DNA of 6,667 nt from contig DMCJ01000111.1 of the NCBI GenBank assembly GCA_003446735.1, positions 1 through 6,667 on the forward strand, read 5' to 3'. Shown here piece after piece: positions 5,812-6,667 of this stretch. The notes beneath the pieces are model-generated. The model was not told the DNA's origin. It saw only the letters and a program-made list of their open reading frames with translations, and did not search any database. Within the stretch, counting starts at the first letter, position 1. Every line of letters begins with the position of its first letter. This DNA comes from Lachnospiraceae bacterium. GTDB lineage: Bacteria > Bacillota > Clostridia > Lachnospirales > Lachnospiraceae. The translations under genes and the position numbers were made by a program.

Positions 5812-6667
5812 ATGAAGGAACAGCTTGAACAGATTAAGAATGAGGCCTTAAAGAAGATATCCGAGGCTCTTTCATTAGATGATCTTAACGAGGTCAGGGT
5901 TTCGCAGCTCGGTAAAAAGGGTGCGCTTACATCAATACTTAAAGGAATGAAGGACGTTTCGGCCGAGGAGAGACCCAAGGTCGGAGCAATGGTAAATGAA
6001 GTAAGGACCCAGATCGAGGAAGCACTTGAAAATGCCAGAAAGGAAATGGAGAGAAAGGTCCTTGAGGCAAGACTTAAAAACGAGACCATAGATGTTACGC
6101 TTCCCGCAAAAAAGAGCAGGATAGGACATAAGCATCCCAACACCATAGCCCTTGAGGAGGTTGAGAGGATATTCATCGGTATGGGCTATGAGGTCGTTGA
6201 AGGACCGGAGATAGAAAAGGACTATTATAATTTCGAAGCCTTAAATATCCCCGAAGGACATCCCGCCAAGGATGAGCAGGATACATTCTACATAACCGGA
6301 GATATATTGTTAAGGACACAGACCAGCTCCACCCAGGTTCATGAGATGGAAAAGGGAAAGCTCCCTATCCGCATGATCGCACCCGGAAGAGTTTTCAGAT
6401 CGGATGAAGTGGATGCCACGCATTCACCTTCCTTCCATCAGATAGAAGGTCTTGTTATAGACAAGAATATAACCTTTGCAGACCTTAAAGGTACGCTTGC
6501 GGAATTTGCAAGGGAACTTTTCGGTGAGGATACAAAGGTTAAGTTCAGACCCCATCATTTCCCCTTTACGGAGCCTTCCGCAGAGGTGGATGTAAGCTGC
6601 TTTAAATGCAAGGGCGCAGGCTGCAGGTTCTGTAAGGGCTCGGGCTGGATCGAGATCTTAGGCTGCG
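5812..6667 (+). CDS. pheS: Phenylalanyl-tRNA synthetase alpha subunit (5' part, runs off the window)
   Basis: The first 285 codons of PheS, the catalytic subunit of the cytosolic alpha2-beta2 enzyme that charges tRNA-Phe. Seen: an N-terminal helical, charged region (about 1-90) of the tRNA-binding coiled-coil type; the start of the class II core with MGYEVVEGPEIE (124-135); the family signature LLRTQTSSTQV (167-177); motif 2 region with PGRVFRSDEVDATHSPSFHQ (191-210) and EGL (212-214); then FPFTEPSAEVDVSC, and a four-cysteine insert C263-x2-C266-x4-C271-x2-C274, as known from many Firmicutes PheS proteins, before GWIEILGC. Family members are about 340 aa, so about 55 codons are missing at the window edge. 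The ATG at 5812 has AAAGGA (5796-5801) 10 bases upstream; the nearer ATG at 5801 opens only a four-codon frame. There is no T-box leader in front of it. pheT is expected just downstream, outside the window. Confidence 0.97.
   Translation, partial: MKEQLEQIKNEALKKISEALSLDDLNEVRVSQLGKKGALTSILKGMKDVSAEERPKVGAMVNEVRTQIEEALENARKEMERKVLEARLKNETIDVTLPAKKSRIGHKHPNTIALEEVERIFIGMGYEVVEGPEIEKDYYNFEALNIPEGHPAKDEQDTFYITGDILLRTQTSSTQVHEMEKGKLPIRMIAPGRVFRSDEVDATHSPSFHQIEGLVIDKNITFADLKGTLAEFARELFGEDTKVKFRPHHFPFTEPSAEVDVSCFKCKGAGCRFCKGSGWIEILGC

Noticed and set aside
5625..6176. Minus-strand frame of 183 codons
   Set aside because: It lies opposite the end of yihY and the conserved start of pheS. Its serine/leucine/phenylalanine-rich translation is typical of an antisense shadow.

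Overview
The window looks like a core chromosomal segment of a Gram-positive anaerobe of the Clostridia, most likely Lachnospiraceae. This is inferred from the moderate GC content, the Firmicutes-type PheS with a four-cysteine insert, the ATP-type PEP carboxykinase tail, and the Cache-type hybrid histidine kinase paired with a stand-alone receiver. Every recognised gene reads on the + strand. There is no sign of a mobile element, CRISPR array or tRNA.

Layout: (1) 1-93, the last 30 codons of a gene that reads like ATP-dependent PEP carboxykinase (pckA), closed by a strong intrinsic terminator at 115-143. (2) A short intergenic region with a good sigma-A-type promoter (184-212), then a very large hybrid histidine kinase (252-4214, 1320 aa). 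It carries two successive TM-dCache-TM sensor units. The first ends in a DHp-like stretch that has lost its phosphoacceptor histidine. The second leads into a complete HisKA-HATPase-REC-Hpt phosphorelay. (3) An 8-bp overlapping gene for a stand-alone receiver protein (4207-4602), the likely final phosphoacceptor. (4) A structured RNA of about 186 nt (4672-4857) with a near-consensus promoter, a 15-bp closing stem and a U7 tail. I identify it as 6S RNA. (5) A YihY/BrkB-family membrane protein (4866-5795) whose start codon lies only 8 nt past the U tract of the 6S RNA. (6) pheS, the phenylalanyl-tRNA synthetase alpha subunit (5812 to beyond the window end), 16 bp after yihY.

Functionally, the kinase and the receiver form one signalling unit: an extracellular ligand, probably amino-acid-like from the Cache motifs, drives H719 -> D1018 -> H1178 -> D55 of the partner. 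Neither gene encodes an output domain, so the target is elsewhere. The 6S RNA would act globally on sigma-A RNA polymerase. Its position means that yihY, and perhaps pheS, may be reached by readthrough from the strong 6S promoter.

I see no wholly new system. The most unusual elements are the tandem double-receptor kinase with its histidine-less DHp remnant, and the tight 6S-yihY junction.
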